This document shows, in pieces, positions 41,974 through 50,734 of a DNA stretch of 64,000 bases (positions within the stretch are counted from its first letter, which is position 1; the number at the start of each line of letters is the position of its first letter). The notes beneath the pieces are model-generated. The model saw only the letters and a program-made list of their open reading frames with translations, ran no database searches and was not told where the DNA came from. The stretch comes from JAPOXR01 sp963664715 (GTDB lineage Bacteria; Pseudomonadota; Alphaproteobacteria; Rhodobacterales; Rhodobacteraceae): assembly GCA_963664715.2 (NCBI GenBank), contig CAXXUY010000012.1, forward strand, positions 434,001 to 498,000, in the 5' to 3' direction. The position numbers were made by a program, and so were the translations under genes.

Positions 41974-43479
41974 ATGGAATTGCTAGCGAACCTCAGCCAG
42001 GGATTTGCGGTTGCATTGACCCCATCCACGCTCATGCTTGCCGTGGCTGGCTGCTTTCTCGGGACGATCATCGGATCGCTCCCCGGGCTTGGACCATCCA
42101 ACGGGGTTGCAATCCTGATTCCGTTGGCGTTTTCACTCGGACTGGATGCCACCGAAGCCCTGGTGTTGATGACATCCGTTTATTACGGGGCCATGTATGG
42201 AGGGCGAATCTCCTCCATCCTGCTCAACATTCCTGGCGACGAACCTGCCCTGATGACAACCCTGGACGGCTATCCCATGGCGAAACAGGGCCGGGCAGCG
42301 GATGCTCTCGTGCTTTCTGGCGTTGCATCGTTTGTCGGCGCTCTCCTTGCCACTATCGGCCTGATGCTGCTTGCCCCGATACTCGCAAGGGTAGCCTATC
42401 TGTTCGGCCCGGCCGAGTATTTTGCCCTCTACCTCCTCGCATTCTGCACATTGGGAGGTCTTGCTTCGAAGAACCAGGCGAAGGCGGCGCTGGCGGCGGC
42501 GATCGGCCTGGGCATCGCGATGATCGGACTCGACAACCAGACCGGAATTCCAAGGTTGACCTTCGGGGAAATCCATCTGATGGACGGTGTCGACTTCCTG
42601 GTCGCGATCGTCGGACTGTTTGCCGTGTCGGAGATCTTCATGTTCATCGAGAGCCACGGCAAGAACACGGCAATTGGCGTCAAGCTCGGCAAGATCACAA
42701 TCCCGTTCCGGGACATCTACAATTCAACCTTTGCCATGCTGCGGTCGACCGTGATCGGTTTCTTCGCCGGGGTTCTTCCCGGGGCCGGAGCGTCGCTCGG
42801 CAGTTTCCTCGCCTATATGGGTGAAAAATCGCTTGCACGGGACAAGGACACCTTTGGCAAGGGAAATCCAAGAGGAGTAGCCGCTCCCGAGGCCGGAAAC
42901 AACGCGGCGGCAGGCGGCGCGCTGGTTCCGATGCTCACGCTCGGAGTGCCGGGATCCGGAACAACCGCTGTCCTTCTGGCATTGCTGCTCACGCTGAACA
43001 TCACGCCCGGACCGCTCCTGTTCGAGGAACGGCCCGAGGTCGTCTGGGGACTGATCGCCGCGTTGCTGATCGCCAATGTCGTGCTGCTGATCATGAACGT
43101 CCCGATGGTCAGGCTGTTTGTTCGTCTTCTCTCCGTGCCACCCTGGATACTTCTTCCGGGAATCATGATGGTGTCCTTCGGCGGTATCTACTCGCTGTCG
43201 GGAAGCGGATATGACCTTGTTCTCATGATCGTGTTTGGGTTGTTTGGCTACCTGTTCCGGAAGCTTGACGTTCCCACGGTCCCGATAATTCTTGGCATCC
43301 TGCTTGGCAACAACATGGAAGACAGCCTGCGGCGAGCCATGATCATCTCCGACGGAGACTGGATGTATCTGTTCTCCTCGGGCATCTCCATTGGCCTCTG
43401 GATTGCCGCAATTGCCGGTTTCGTCGCTCCGGTCTTCCTCAAGAACCTTCTGAAGCCTCCAAAGCCCGTCGAAGACTGA
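41974..43479 (+). CDS. Tripartite tricarboxylate transporter large permease (TctA)
   Basis: A 501-residue membrane protein of the TctA family. Seen: LGTIIGSLPGLGPSNGVAILIPL near 29-51, YYGAMYGGRISSILLNIPGD near 70-89 with the diagnostic YGG-I-SILLN-PG, and GFFAGVLPGAGASLGSFLAY near 262-281, the second inverted repeat. These two GLxPG loops form the transport site. APEAGNNAAAGGALVPMLTLGVPGSGTTA is the family's most conserved stretch in part. The stop is followed by the AtuA-like start one base later, indicating one operon. Confidence 0.92.
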   Translation: MELLANLSQGFAVALTPSTLMLAVAGCFLGTIIGSLPGLGPSNGVAILIPLAFSLGLDATEALVLMTSVYYGAMYGGRISSILLNIPGDEPALMTTLDGYPMAKQGRAADALVLSGVASFVGALLATIGLMLLAPILARVAYLFGPAEYFALYLLAFCTLGGLASKNQAKAALAAAIGLGIAMIGLDNQTGIPRLTFGEIHLMDGVDFLVAIVGLFAVSEIFMFIESHGKNTAIGVKLGKITIPFRDIYNSTFAMLRSTVIGFFAGVLPGAGASLGSFLAYMGEKSLARDKDTFGKGNPRGVAAPEAGNNAAAGGALVPMLTLGVPGSGTTAVLLALLLTLNITPGPLLFEERPEVVWGLIAALLIANVVLLIMNVPMVRLFVRLLSVPPWILLPGIMMVSFGGIYSLSGSGYDLVLMIVFGLFGYLFRKLDVPTVPIILGILLGNNMEDSLRRAMIISDGDWMYLFSSGISIGLWIAAIAGFVAPVFLKNLLKPPKPVED

Positions 43480-43480
43480 C

Positions 43481-44854
43481 ATGACAACCCGCGTTCTTGT
43501 TCCGTCGGGGGTACTTGGCCTGGGGTTCGACCGCGATGCGTTCCATGCAGGAATCCGACGGCGACCGCACCTCATCAGCATTGACGGGGGATCGACGGAT
43601 AGCGGCCCATTCTATCTTGGCTCGGGCACTTCCAAGTATTCGCGCAGATCAACTCTCGCAGAATGGTCTTTGCTGCTGGAATACGGGCTGGAATACGGGA
43701 TCCCGATCGTCCTTACATCCGCCGGAACCTGCGGAACCGACAGCACCGTCGACTGGATGCTCAAGATCACCGACGAGGCCGCATGCAGCCTGCAAAGGAG
43801 GGTGCATGTCGCGACATTGAAGACATCCCAGGCCAGGGACGATATTGCATGCGCCCTTGCCGGCAACAGGTTGTCGCCGCTCGTCCATGCACCGGAACTT
43901 TCAGACGAGTCACTGGAGCGGTGTTCCAATATCGTGGCGCTGGCTGGCGTGGAGCAGGTCACTGCTGCAATCGAGACGGGTGCAGACGTCGTCATAGCTG
44001 GACGGGCAACCGACACCGCAGGGATCGCGGCCCTGCCCATCCTGAACGGCGAGCATAGTGGTGCCGCCTGGCACGGCGCCAAGATCGGTGAATGCGGAGC
44101 GCTCTGTTCCACGTTGCCGATGAGCGGGGTGATCGAAATCGAATTCGACCAGTCAGGCTGCACGGTCGAGCCCATGCACGCATCGGCAACGTGCACTCCG
44201 CAATCCGTATCGGCCCATATGCTGTACGAGAACGCCGACCCCCTGGAACTCCTCGAGCCCGGGGGCAGGCTTGATGTGCGCCAGGCGACATACCGGGCTC
44301 TGGATGAGCGCAGGGTGAGGATTGAAGGTTCGGAATGGGTGGCCTCGCCATGCTATACCGTCAAGCTGGAAGGTGCCGGGCCCGCCGGGTACCAGACCAC
44401 GATCCTGGTGATCCTCAGGAACGAACGCTACGTCGCAAACGCCAGTTGCTGGATCGAGCGACTTGAGCACTTTCTCATGGGTGAAATTCCGCAGCGCACG
44501 GGGTTCAGTCCCGAGGAGTTCCGCATCGAGTTTCGCCTCATCGGGATAAATGCCGCTCTCGGCACACTCGAGACCAAGCGCAATGTTCCGAATGAAGTCG
44601 GGGTCATGTGCATCTTCACTGCCGAAACCCAGGACAGGGCGACCGAGATTGCAAAGCTCGCAAACCCCTTCCTGCTGCATTTTCCCCTGTCGAATGGCGA
44701 GGAACTCCCTACATTTGCATTTCCCTTCTCACCCGCCGAATCCGAAAGGGGACCGGTTTTCGAGTTTCTGTTGAACCACGTCATGACCCTGACCGACCCC
44801 ATGGAGGCGTTCAGGATCGAGGAAGTGAAGGTCGGTCGTGGCCCGCCTCGGTAA
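43481..44854 (+). CDS. AtuA-like (DUF1446) family protein
   Basis: A 457-residue protein related to the acyclic-terpene-utilisation protein AtuA (DUF1446). Seen: ISIDGGSTDSGPFYLGSGTS near 32-51, VLTSAGTCGTDSTVDWML near 76-93 and GADVVIAGRATDTAGIAALPIL near 167-188, which are the family hallmarks, and EGAGPAGYQTTILVILRN. No catalytic chemistry is proven for the family. It is shorter than Pseudomonas AtuA (about 590 residues) and is followed, with a 17-base overlap, by a separate DUF4387 protein that may supply the missing part. Position behind a TTT carboxylate importer suggests it acts on an imported carboxylic acid. Confidence 0.82.
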   Translation: MTTRVLVPSGVLGLGFDRDAFHAGIRRRPHLISIDGGSTDSGPFYLGSGTSKYSRRSTLAEWSLLLEYGLEYGIPIVLTSAGTCGTDSTVDWMLKITDEAACSLQRRVHVATLKTSQARDDIACALAGNRLSPLVHAPELSDESLERCSNIVALAGVEQVTAAIETGADVVIAGRATDTAGIAALPILNGEHSGAAWHGAKIGECGALCSTLPMSGVIEIEFDQSGCTVEPMHASATCTPQSVSAHMLYENADPLELLEPGGRLDVRQATYRALDERRVRIEGSEWVASPCYTVKLEGAGPAGYQTTILVILRNERYVANASCWIERLEHFLMGEIPQRTGFSPEEFRIEFRLIGINAALGTLETKRNVPNEVGVMCIFTAETQDRATEIAKLANPFLLHFPLSNGEELPTFAFPFSPAESERGPVFEFLLNHVMTLTDPMEAFRIEEVKVGRGPPR

Positions 44855-45146
44855 GTTGGTCAACCGGATTCGTTCCAAGAACGCGGGCCCCTTTACCGTC
44901 ACCTTGGACGTGTTCTGCGAATCACGCGAGGAGCTGGAGAATGTCTCGAAGCTTGTCTCCGACAATGCCGTCGCCAGACTGTTTCAGACCCCCGTGGAAC
45001 TCGTCAGGCGTTACGAACTGCCTGCCATCAATGTCATAAAGTTCAGTTTCCCAAGGCCCTGCGTCCAGGGCAGCAGGCTCGATCGCGATATGCATGCCGC
45101 ACAGTTCGCGGTTCTGCTCGAAGAGATGGAGATTTCGACCGACTGA
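44838..45146 (+). CDS. DUF4387 domain-containing protein
   Basis: A 102-residue protein made entirely of a DUF4387 domain: LGKLVNRIRSKNAGPFTVTLDVF near 4-26 and the conserved VELVRRYELPAINVIKFSFPRP near 53-74, ending QFAVLLEEMEI. The function of DUF4387 is unknown; family members are repeatedly encoded beside AtuA-like proteins, and the overlap here implies a stoichiometric partner. It has no signal peptide or membrane helix, so it is cytosolic. It is convergent with the ABC permease, 13 bases apart. Confidence 0.82.
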   Translation: MARLGKLVNRIRSKNAGPFTVTLDVFCESREELENVSKLVSDNAVARLFQTPVELVRRYELPAINVIKFSFPRPCVQGSRLDRDMHAAQFAVLLEEMEISTD

Positions 45147-45159
45147 CCCCGAGCTGCGG

Positions 45160-45891
45160 TCAGTATCCATGGCGCATCCGCTGCCCCAGCCGATCAACAG
45201 CAATGTAGAGGATTACTGCCATGATCCCGAGGACGACAAGTGCAGCAAACATCAGGTCGATCTTCGCGCGTCCGTTTGCCAGCAGCATCAGGTATCCCAG
45301 GCCACGGGCCGCCCCAACCCATTCGCCGATGACGGCACCGATCGGCGCGTAAACCGCACCCAGTCTCAAGCCGGATGCCAGGGACGGCATTGCCGACGGG
45401 ACCTGCACCAGCAGCAGTCTTCTTCGCCGATTGGCCCCCATCGTGCTCGCGAGGTCGAGGTAACCCCTCGGTGTCTGTACAAGCCCGTCGTAAAACGAAG
45501 ACGTCACCGGAAAGTAAATGATGAGAACTGCCATCGCGACTTTCGAGAGCAGGCCGTAACCCAGCCAGAGCGTCAGGATCGGAGCGAGCGCAAAGACCGG
45601 TATGGCCTGTGAAAAGACCAGGATCGGCCGGACCAACCTGCTGGCTGCGGGCGAATATGCCAGGTAGACCGCGGACAGGCCGCCGAGCAACGCTCCAACT
45701 GCCATTCCGATAAGCACCTCCGCGAGCGTCACCAGCGCGTGCTCCAGTATCAGTTCCCGGTTGGTCCACATGGCTTCCAGGACAAGGAGCGGGCCGGGAA
45801 GGATGAAGCGCGGCAAACCGGTGAGTGAAACCACCGCCTGCCACAGCGCGATGAACAGCAGAATTCCAATCAAGGGCAGCCTGGCGGACAT
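45160..45891 (-). CDS. ABC transporter permease (ThiX/SsuC-like)
   Basis: A 243-residue permease with about six hydrophobic helices. Its coupling loop reads ASTMGANRRRRLLLVQVPSAMPSLASGLRLGAVYAPIGA near 141-180, the EAA motif region. The N-terminal FILPGPLLVLEAMW (P-G-P) and GEWVGAARGLGYLMLLANG near the end resemble ThiX-type permeases for hydroxymethylpyrimidine. ATG 45891 overlaps the ATPase stop by one base (TGATG), which is why it is preferred to the earlier in-frame ATG at 45942. No binding-protein gene accompanies it. Confidence 0.85.
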   Translation of the reverse strand: MSARLPLIGILLFIALWQAVVSLTGLPRFILPGPLLVLEAMWTNRELILEHALVTLAEVLIGMAVGALLGGLSAVYLAYSPAASRLVRPILVFSQAIPVFALAPILTLWLGYGLLSKVAMAVLIIYFPVTSSFYDGLVQTPRGYLDLASTMGANRRRRLLLVQVPSAMPSLASGLRLGAVYAPIGAVIGEWVGAARGLGYLMLLANGRAKIDLMFAALVVLGIMAVILYIAVDRLGQRMRHGY

Positions 45892-46667
45892 CAGCCCGAC
45901 TCCAGCAGTTGCCGATGCAGGGCACCCTGGACCTGCAGACATTCGAGGTTGTCAACCTGGCGCGGAGGATCCTCCGCAGGGACCGGCTCCGCGTGCAGTC
46001 CGGACCGGTGCATGACGACAATCCCGTGACCGAGGCGCGCTGCTTCCGCGGGATCGTGCGTGACCTGCAGGACTGTTCTCTTGTTCAGCAATTCGGCGGC
46101 AAGATCCTGCATCAGTGACTTCGTGCGAGCATCCAGCGACGCAAAGGGTTCGTCCAGCAGGATGACCGGCCGGTCTTCCATGAGCGTTCTTGCCAGCGCC
46201 GCGCGTTGTCTCTGGCCACCCGAAAGCTCATGCGGCATCTTGTCGGCATGTGCGGTCAATCCCGTCCGCTCAAGCAGGTCATCGAGGCGGGCGAGGTTCG
46301 GGGTTTCGCCGCGAAGTCTTGCCCCGACCACTATGTTCCTGCGAAGGCTTGCCCAGGGAAACAACAGGTCGCTCTGGGCCATGTAGGCAATCCTCGAGGC
46401 AACAGGTTCGCCGTCAGAGGTGCTGATTTCGCCCTTGAAGAATGCTGCGGTTTCGAGACCGGCTATCAGTCTGAGTATCGTGGTCTTGCCGATCCCCGAA
46501 AGACCCAGCAGGCATGTCCATTTCCCGGCCGGAACCTCCAACTCGAGATTTTCAAAGATGATCTCGTCGTCGATGAACGCACTTCCGCAGACTGACACGG
46601 CAACCTCCGGGACAGCCGTGGATCCCGACGATCCGCCTTGAAGCGGCCCTTCGGGCACACCACTCAT
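45891..46667 (-). CDS. ABC transporter ATP-binding protein (ThiZ/SsuB-like)
   Basis: An ATPase of about 258 residues. Walker A GLSGIGKTT has Leu-Ser-Gly-Ile in place of the usual PSGCGKS, an uncommon but functional variant. AQSDLLFPWASLRRNI holds the Q-loop, signature LSGGQRQRAALARTL, Walker B VILLDEPFASLD and switch THDPAEA. The start may be 46667 (MSGVPEG) or 46685. GLSGIGKTT and MAQSDLLFPW are typical of ThiZ-like ATPases. No thiamine-pyrophosphate riboswitch was recognised in the upstream DNA, and the binding protein is absent. Confidence 0.85.
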   Translation of the reverse strand: MSGVPEGPLQGGSSGSTAVPEVAVSVCGSAFIDDEIIFENLELEVPAGKWTCLLGLSGIGKTTILRLIAGLETAAFFKGEISTSDGEPVASRIAYMAQSDLLFPWASLRRNIVVGARLRGETPNLARLDDLLERTGLTAHADKMPHELSGGQRQRAALARTLMEDRPVILLDEPFASLDARTKSLMQDLAAELLNKRTVLQVTHDPAEAARLGHGIVVMHRSGLHAEPVPAEDPPRQVDNLECLQVQGALHRQLLESG

Positions 46668-47355
46668 GTTCGACCTTGCCAACATCGCCTGGCAGAACCG
46701 GCCGTACGGCCCCGCCCTTCCGCTACACCAGTTATCCTGATTGCATGGCAACTAGCGGCAACCATCATTTCCCCACACCGGATCCCGGTCTGCCGGATAT
46801 CACCGGGTCGTGCCCGGAATGCAGGATCAACAGCCAGATCTCCGGGGTGGCAACTGCTTCTCCGGATCCGATTGGTCGGCAACGGCATCACGTCCTCCTA
46901 CCCGCCGTCCTGGCCGGGCGCACAATCTCCGGCCTGCATGAACGCTTCCCGACAGGCAGACTGGCGGACCAGCAGTTCTTTTGTCCTGTCAAGTCGACAG
47001 ATCCCTGAATTGCCCGACCGGCCATTTCCCGGCCTTTGCAACGGTGCCATCGGAAGGCATCCCTTTCTCGCATCGATCCTTCTGTCTCCCTGCAGCATCC
47101 TGCGCCGATTCGCGCCCGCTGCAGTTCGGGATATACTGCAACAGCCAAAATCCCCTCACAGGTTAACGCAACAATGCCCAATCGGGAAACCGATGATGAT
47201 TCTGGCAGGCCGAAAGTGACACCAATCCGTGAAACCCGTTCCGTTGCTGAACCGGTTCGTCTATCGATCATGACAGTGGATTGCGACTTGCAAATCCCGG
47301 AATTCTCCGCTCGAAAGAGGCACTCTCGGCTTGAACACTGGCAAGGAACCGCAAG
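46668..47355. other. Divergent intergenic region (about 690 bases)
   Basis: No gene with family similarity is seen on either strand. It separates the ThiZX-like pair from the hydrolase-OsmC gene. TGCAGT/ACTGCA (near 47119-47139) is a small palindromic pair. AAGGAA at 47344-47349 serves the downstream ATG. Nothing resembling a THI element (no CTGAGA with a GATCAGG-type arm in either orientation) was found. Confidence 0.35.
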
Positions 47356-48579
47356 ATGGTCACGGAACGCGTCGAATTTGAAGGGCACTCAGGCTCAAAG
47401 CTGGCTGCGCGACTGGAAAAACCAGACGGTGAGCCGTTGGCTGTTGCGCTCTTTGCCCATTGCTTCACCTGCTCCAAGGACATTCCGGCCGCCAGACTGG
47501 TATCAACCACGCTCGCAGAAATCGGGTTTGCGGTCTTGCGTTTCGATTTCACGGGGCTTGGCCATTCCGACGGTGAGTTCGAAAACACCAACTTTACCTC
47601 GAATGTCGAAGACCTCGTGCGCGCCGCACGTTTCCTGGAAAATGAAGGAATGGCGCCGTCGGTATTGATCGGTCATTCACTTGGCGGCGCTGCCGTCCTG
47701 ATGGCGGCAGGAAAGATCGCGTCGGCACGCGCTGTCGTGACGATTGGAGCTCCCGCAGACCCTGCGCATGTCGCCCACAACTTCTCCGCAAGCCTGGACG
47801 AGATTGACTCGCGTGGGCAGGCAAAAGTCTCGTTGGGTGGACGCCCCTTCACCATCAAGAAGCAGTTCGTGGATGACATCAACAATTCGAACCTGACACC
47901 GGCAATCTCCGGCCTGCGGAAAGCCCTTCTGGTACTGCATGCCCCCCTGGACGCAACTGTGGGAATCGAAAACGCGGCAAGGATCTTCGGCGCCGCCAAG
48001 CATCCGAAGTCCTTTGTCACGCTTGATGATGCAAACCACCTGATAACTCGAAGGGAAGACGCCGAATACGCTGCCAACGTCATCGCGGCCTGGGCAAGGA
48101 AATACGTTGCCAGGGGAACAAGTCCGGAAGACGAATCGGTCGCCGAAGGGGTCGTCAGGGTATCGGAGGTCGATCCGAAGGGTTTCAGACAGCATGTCAA
48201 GACGGGTGAAGGTCACTGGCTCATCTCCGACGAGCCCGTCAGTTACGGAGGCACCAACCGGGGTCCTACGCCGTACGGGCTGCTGTCTGCGGGTCTGGGT
48301 GCCTGCACGTCCATGACAATTCGCCTGTATGCCCGGCGGAAAGGCTGGAATCTCAACGCCGTGGCGGTGGATGTCTCTCATGAAAAAACACATGCAACCG
48401 ATTGCGAGGATTGTGAAAGCAGCACGGCGAAAATCGATCACTTCTCGCGGTCAATAGTGCTTGAAGGAGACCTGACGGAAGAACAGAAGGCCAGGCTGCT
48501 CGAAATTGCCGACAAGTGCCCGGTGCACCGGACTCTCAAGGTGGTCTCGATGATCTCGACGTCACTCGCGGATACCTGA
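47356..48579 (+). CDS. Bifunctional alpha/beta hydrolase - OsmC family protein
   Basis: A 407-residue fusion. Residues 1 to about 255 form an alpha/beta hydrolase: LFAHCFTCSKDIPAARLVS, FDFTGLGHSDGEF, nucleophile elbow LIGHSLGGAA near 109-118 (Ser112), and DANHLI with the catalytic His near 225-230. Residues about 270-407 form an OsmC domain with the peroxide-reactive cysteines in GLGACTSMTIRLY and DKCPVHRTL. OsmC proteins reduce organic hydroperoxides; the hydrolase may release a fatty acid or peroxide from an ester. The fusion is a recognised architecture in proteobacteria. AAGGAA upstream supports ATG 47356. Confidence 0.9.
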   Translation: MVTERVEFEGHSGSKLAARLEKPDGEPLAVALFAHCFTCSKDIPAARLVSTTLAEIGFAVLRFDFTGLGHSDGEFENTNFTSNVEDLVRAARFLENEGMAPSVLIGHSLGGAAVLMAAGKIASARAVVTIGAPADPAHVAHNFSASLDEIDSRGQAKVSLGGRPFTIKKQFVDDINNSNLTPAISGLRKALLVLHAPLDATVGIENAARIFGAAKHPKSFVTLDDANHLITRREDAEYAANVIAAWARKYVARGTSPEDESVAEGVVRVSEVDPKGFRQHVKTGEGHWLISDEPVSYGGTNRGPTPYGLLSAGLGACTSMTIRLYARRKGWNLNAVAVDVSHEKTHATDCEDCESSTAKIDHFSRSIVLEGDLTEEQKARLLEIADKCPVHRTLKVVSMISTSLADT

Positions 48580-48627
48580 ATGCCGGGGCGGGCCTTCAAT
48601 GGCACTCCGGTTACCCGGATGCAGTCT

Positions 48628-49566
48628 TCAGTTCGCTGATCTCCGGTTGAATTCCTCTCGAACCTGGTGCGCAAGGCGCCTGGCCACGGCCAGTGGATCC
48701 CGGTAACTCCCGACACACTGTTTTCTCACGCGCACATTTCCGTCCGGGTCCAGGAGTTCGCCGTCCAGTATCAACTCCTCGCCGCCCAGCCTTGCGATGG
48801 CCCCGATCGGGGTTGTACAATCTCCGCCGAGCTCGCGCAGGAATGATCTTTCCGCGCTGCACACGAGCCGGCTGTTCCAGTCGTCGATCTGCGAGAGCAG
48901 TTCGGCAATCCGGTCATCATCGCTCCTTCGTTCAATGCAGATTGCACCCTGCGCCGGTGCCGGCATCATCTCGGATTCCGGAACCGGGGTTGCCCTGGAA
49001 TCCTGCAGTCCGGACCGCCTCAGCCCCTCGACCGCCAATACTGCCGCATCGACCAGCCCGCTGGAGAGCTTCCTGAGCCGCGTGTCGACATTTCCGCGCA
49101 GAGCACGGATTTCCAGCAATGGATTCAGGTGCAGCAATTGGGCCCGGCGTCTCGTGCTCGACGTCCCTACCCGGGTCCCTGGTGGAATGGCCTCTATTCG
49201 GGTGTATCTCTCCGAGACGAGAGCGTCCCTCGGATCGCCTCTCTTGAGGACGCAGTCGATCACCAGCCCGTCCGGTTGCGCCGCCGGCATGTCCTTCAGG
49301 GAGTGAACCGCTATGTCAATCCGGTGATCCAGAAGTTGCAATTCGATTTCACGGCAGAACAGGCCCTTTCCGCCGATTTCGTGCAGCGGCCGGCCCTGTT
49401 CAACATCTCCTGTCGTCACGACAGGAACGACATCCATGTGGAGCGGGTCCAATTTGCAGATGTTGGCCAACTGGTGGCGAACGATATCGACCTGCTTCAG
49501 TGCCAGCCGGGATCCCCTCGTTCCGATCCTGATTTTGCCGGATCGCGGATTCGTATTGCCTGCCAT
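48628..49566 (-). CDS. hemC: Hydroxymethylbilane synthase (porphobilinogen deaminase)
   Basis: A 312-residue enzyme that polymerises four porphobilinogens into hydroxymethylbilane. Seen: IRIGTRGSRLALKQ near 12-25, GKGLFCREIE near 81-90, AVHSLKDMP near 98-106, GTSSTRRRAQLL near 150-161 and the dipyrromethane-anchoring Cys in ELGGDCTTPIGA near 241-252. All are canonical. ATG 49566 starts shortly before the first strand; the upstream in-frame ATG 49623 would place 19 unrelated residues first. It diverges from hemE across about 100 bases, so two steps of tetrapyrrole synthesis share a control region. Confidence 0.95.
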   Translation of the reverse strand: MAGNTNPRSGKIRIGTRGSRLALKQVDIVRHQLANICKLDPLHMDVVPVVTTGDVEQGRPLHEIGGKGLFCREIELQLLDHRIDIAVHSLKDMPAAQPDGLVIDCVLKRGDPRDALVSERYTRIEAIPPGTRVGTSSTRRRAQLLHLNPLLEIRALRGNVDTRLRKLSSGLVDAAVLAVEGLRRSGLQDSRATPVPESEMMPAPAQGAICIERRSDDDRIAELLSQIDDWNSRLVCSAERSFLRELGGDCTTPIGAIARLGGEELILDGELLDPDGNVRVRKQCVGSYRDPLAVARRLAHQVREEFNRRSAN

Positions 49567-49664
49567 GATCAATGTCCTAATAGTCTCCAGCCGGGCCAGA
49601 ATGCCGGAATGCAGAAGCCACAACTTTGGTGTCTCGGCAACCCGGCAACTCCGCGGAGACAGGG

Positions 49665-50699
49665 ATGGTTGAGAACAAACCGCTGTTGAACACGCTTAGA
49701 GGAAGGGTTACTCACCCGCCACCCGTGTGGCTCATGCGCCAGGCAGGCAGATATCTTCCAGAATACCGCGCATTTCGCAAACGTGCCGGCGATTTCCTGA
49801 ATCTCTGCTACACGCCCGAACTTGCGGCGGAAGTTTCGTTGCAACCGGTGCATCGATTTGGATTCGACGCGACGATCGTATTCTCGGACATCCTCCTGGT
49901 GCCGCAGGCACTTGGGTGTGATCTTGCGTTTGTTGACGGTCAGGGACCCCGGCTGTCGCCGGTTACCGGTCCGTCCGCCATCAGCAACCTGCACTGCGCA
50001 GACGAAGTGACCGACGCCCTGGCTCCGGTGTATGATACTCTTCGTATCTTGCGACGCGAGCAGCCAGAAAGTGCCACGCTCATCGGGTTTGCAGGGTCGC
50101 CATGGACAGTTGCGACCTACATGATTGCCGGAACCAGCACGCTTGGGCAGGAACCCGCGTTGGCGTTCATGAAGCAATATCCGGGGGCGTTCCGCCAACT
50201 GCTTGACAGGCTTGTGGATGCAACTGTCATTCACCTGTCTGAACAGATCAAGGCTGGCGCCGAAGTGGTCAAGCTGTTTGATAGCTGGGCCGGAACGCTG
50301 GCAGGCAAGGATTTTGACGATGCGGTTGTCACACCAAACCTACGCATCGCAGATTCGATCAAGACGAGCTTTCCTGACACTCCCGTCATCCTGTTCCCAA
50401 GGGGCGCAGGTTTGCGATACGCCGGGTTCGCAAATGAATCCGCCATCGACTGCCTTGCAATCGACCAGACGGTCAACACCGACTGGGCAGCGACGCATCT
50501 GCAGTCCGGTTCCTGCCTGCAGGGGAATCTCGAGCCATCCCTGCTTGTGACGGGCGGGAAGCAACTGGTCGACGAAACAAGGCGGATCGTTTCGTCACTC
50601 TCCGGCGGTCTTCACGTGTTCAATCTCGGGCACGGAATAACCCCGGACGCCCGGATCGAGAATGTCGAACTGATGCTCGAGACCGTTCGATCCAGCTAG
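49665..50699 (+). CDS. hemE: Uroporphyrinogen decarboxylase
   Basis: A 344-residue enzyme that removes the four acetate carboxyls of uroporphyrinogen III. Seen: PVWLMRQAGRYLPEYRAFR near 20-38 (the signature with substrate-binding Arg), FSDILLVPQALG near 72-83 with the catalytic Asp, and GFAGSPWTVATYMIAG near 145-160. NLGHGITPDARIENVELMLETV closes the protein as usual. ATG 49665 is chosen because family N-termini begin with NKPLLNTLRG. It is convergent with hemF. Confidence 0.95.
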   Translation: MVENKPLLNTLRGRVTHPPPVWLMRQAGRYLPEYRAFRKRAGDFLNLCYTPELAAEVSLQPVHRFGFDATIVFSDILLVPQALGCDLAFVDGQGPRLSPVTGPSAISNLHCADEVTDALAPVYDTLRILRREQPESATLIGFAGSPWTVATYMIAGTSTLGQEPALAFMKQYPGAFRQLLDRLVDATVIHLSEQIKAGAEVVKLFDSWAGTLAGKDFDDAVVTPNLRIADSIKTSFPDTPVILFPRGAGLRYAGFANESAIDCLAIDQTVNTDWAATHLQSGSCLQGNLEPSLLVTGGKQLVDETRRIVSSLSGGLHVFNLGHGITPDARIENVELMLETVRSS

Positions 50700-50734
50700 A
50701 CCTGCGCGCCGAAAGCCGATGATGCGGCACGAAG

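Noticed and set aside
46668..47000. Thiamine-pyrophosphate riboswitch before the ThiZX-like pair
   Set aside because: Neither CTGAGA nor the conserved GAACCTGATCTGG-type arm is present in the correct orientation.
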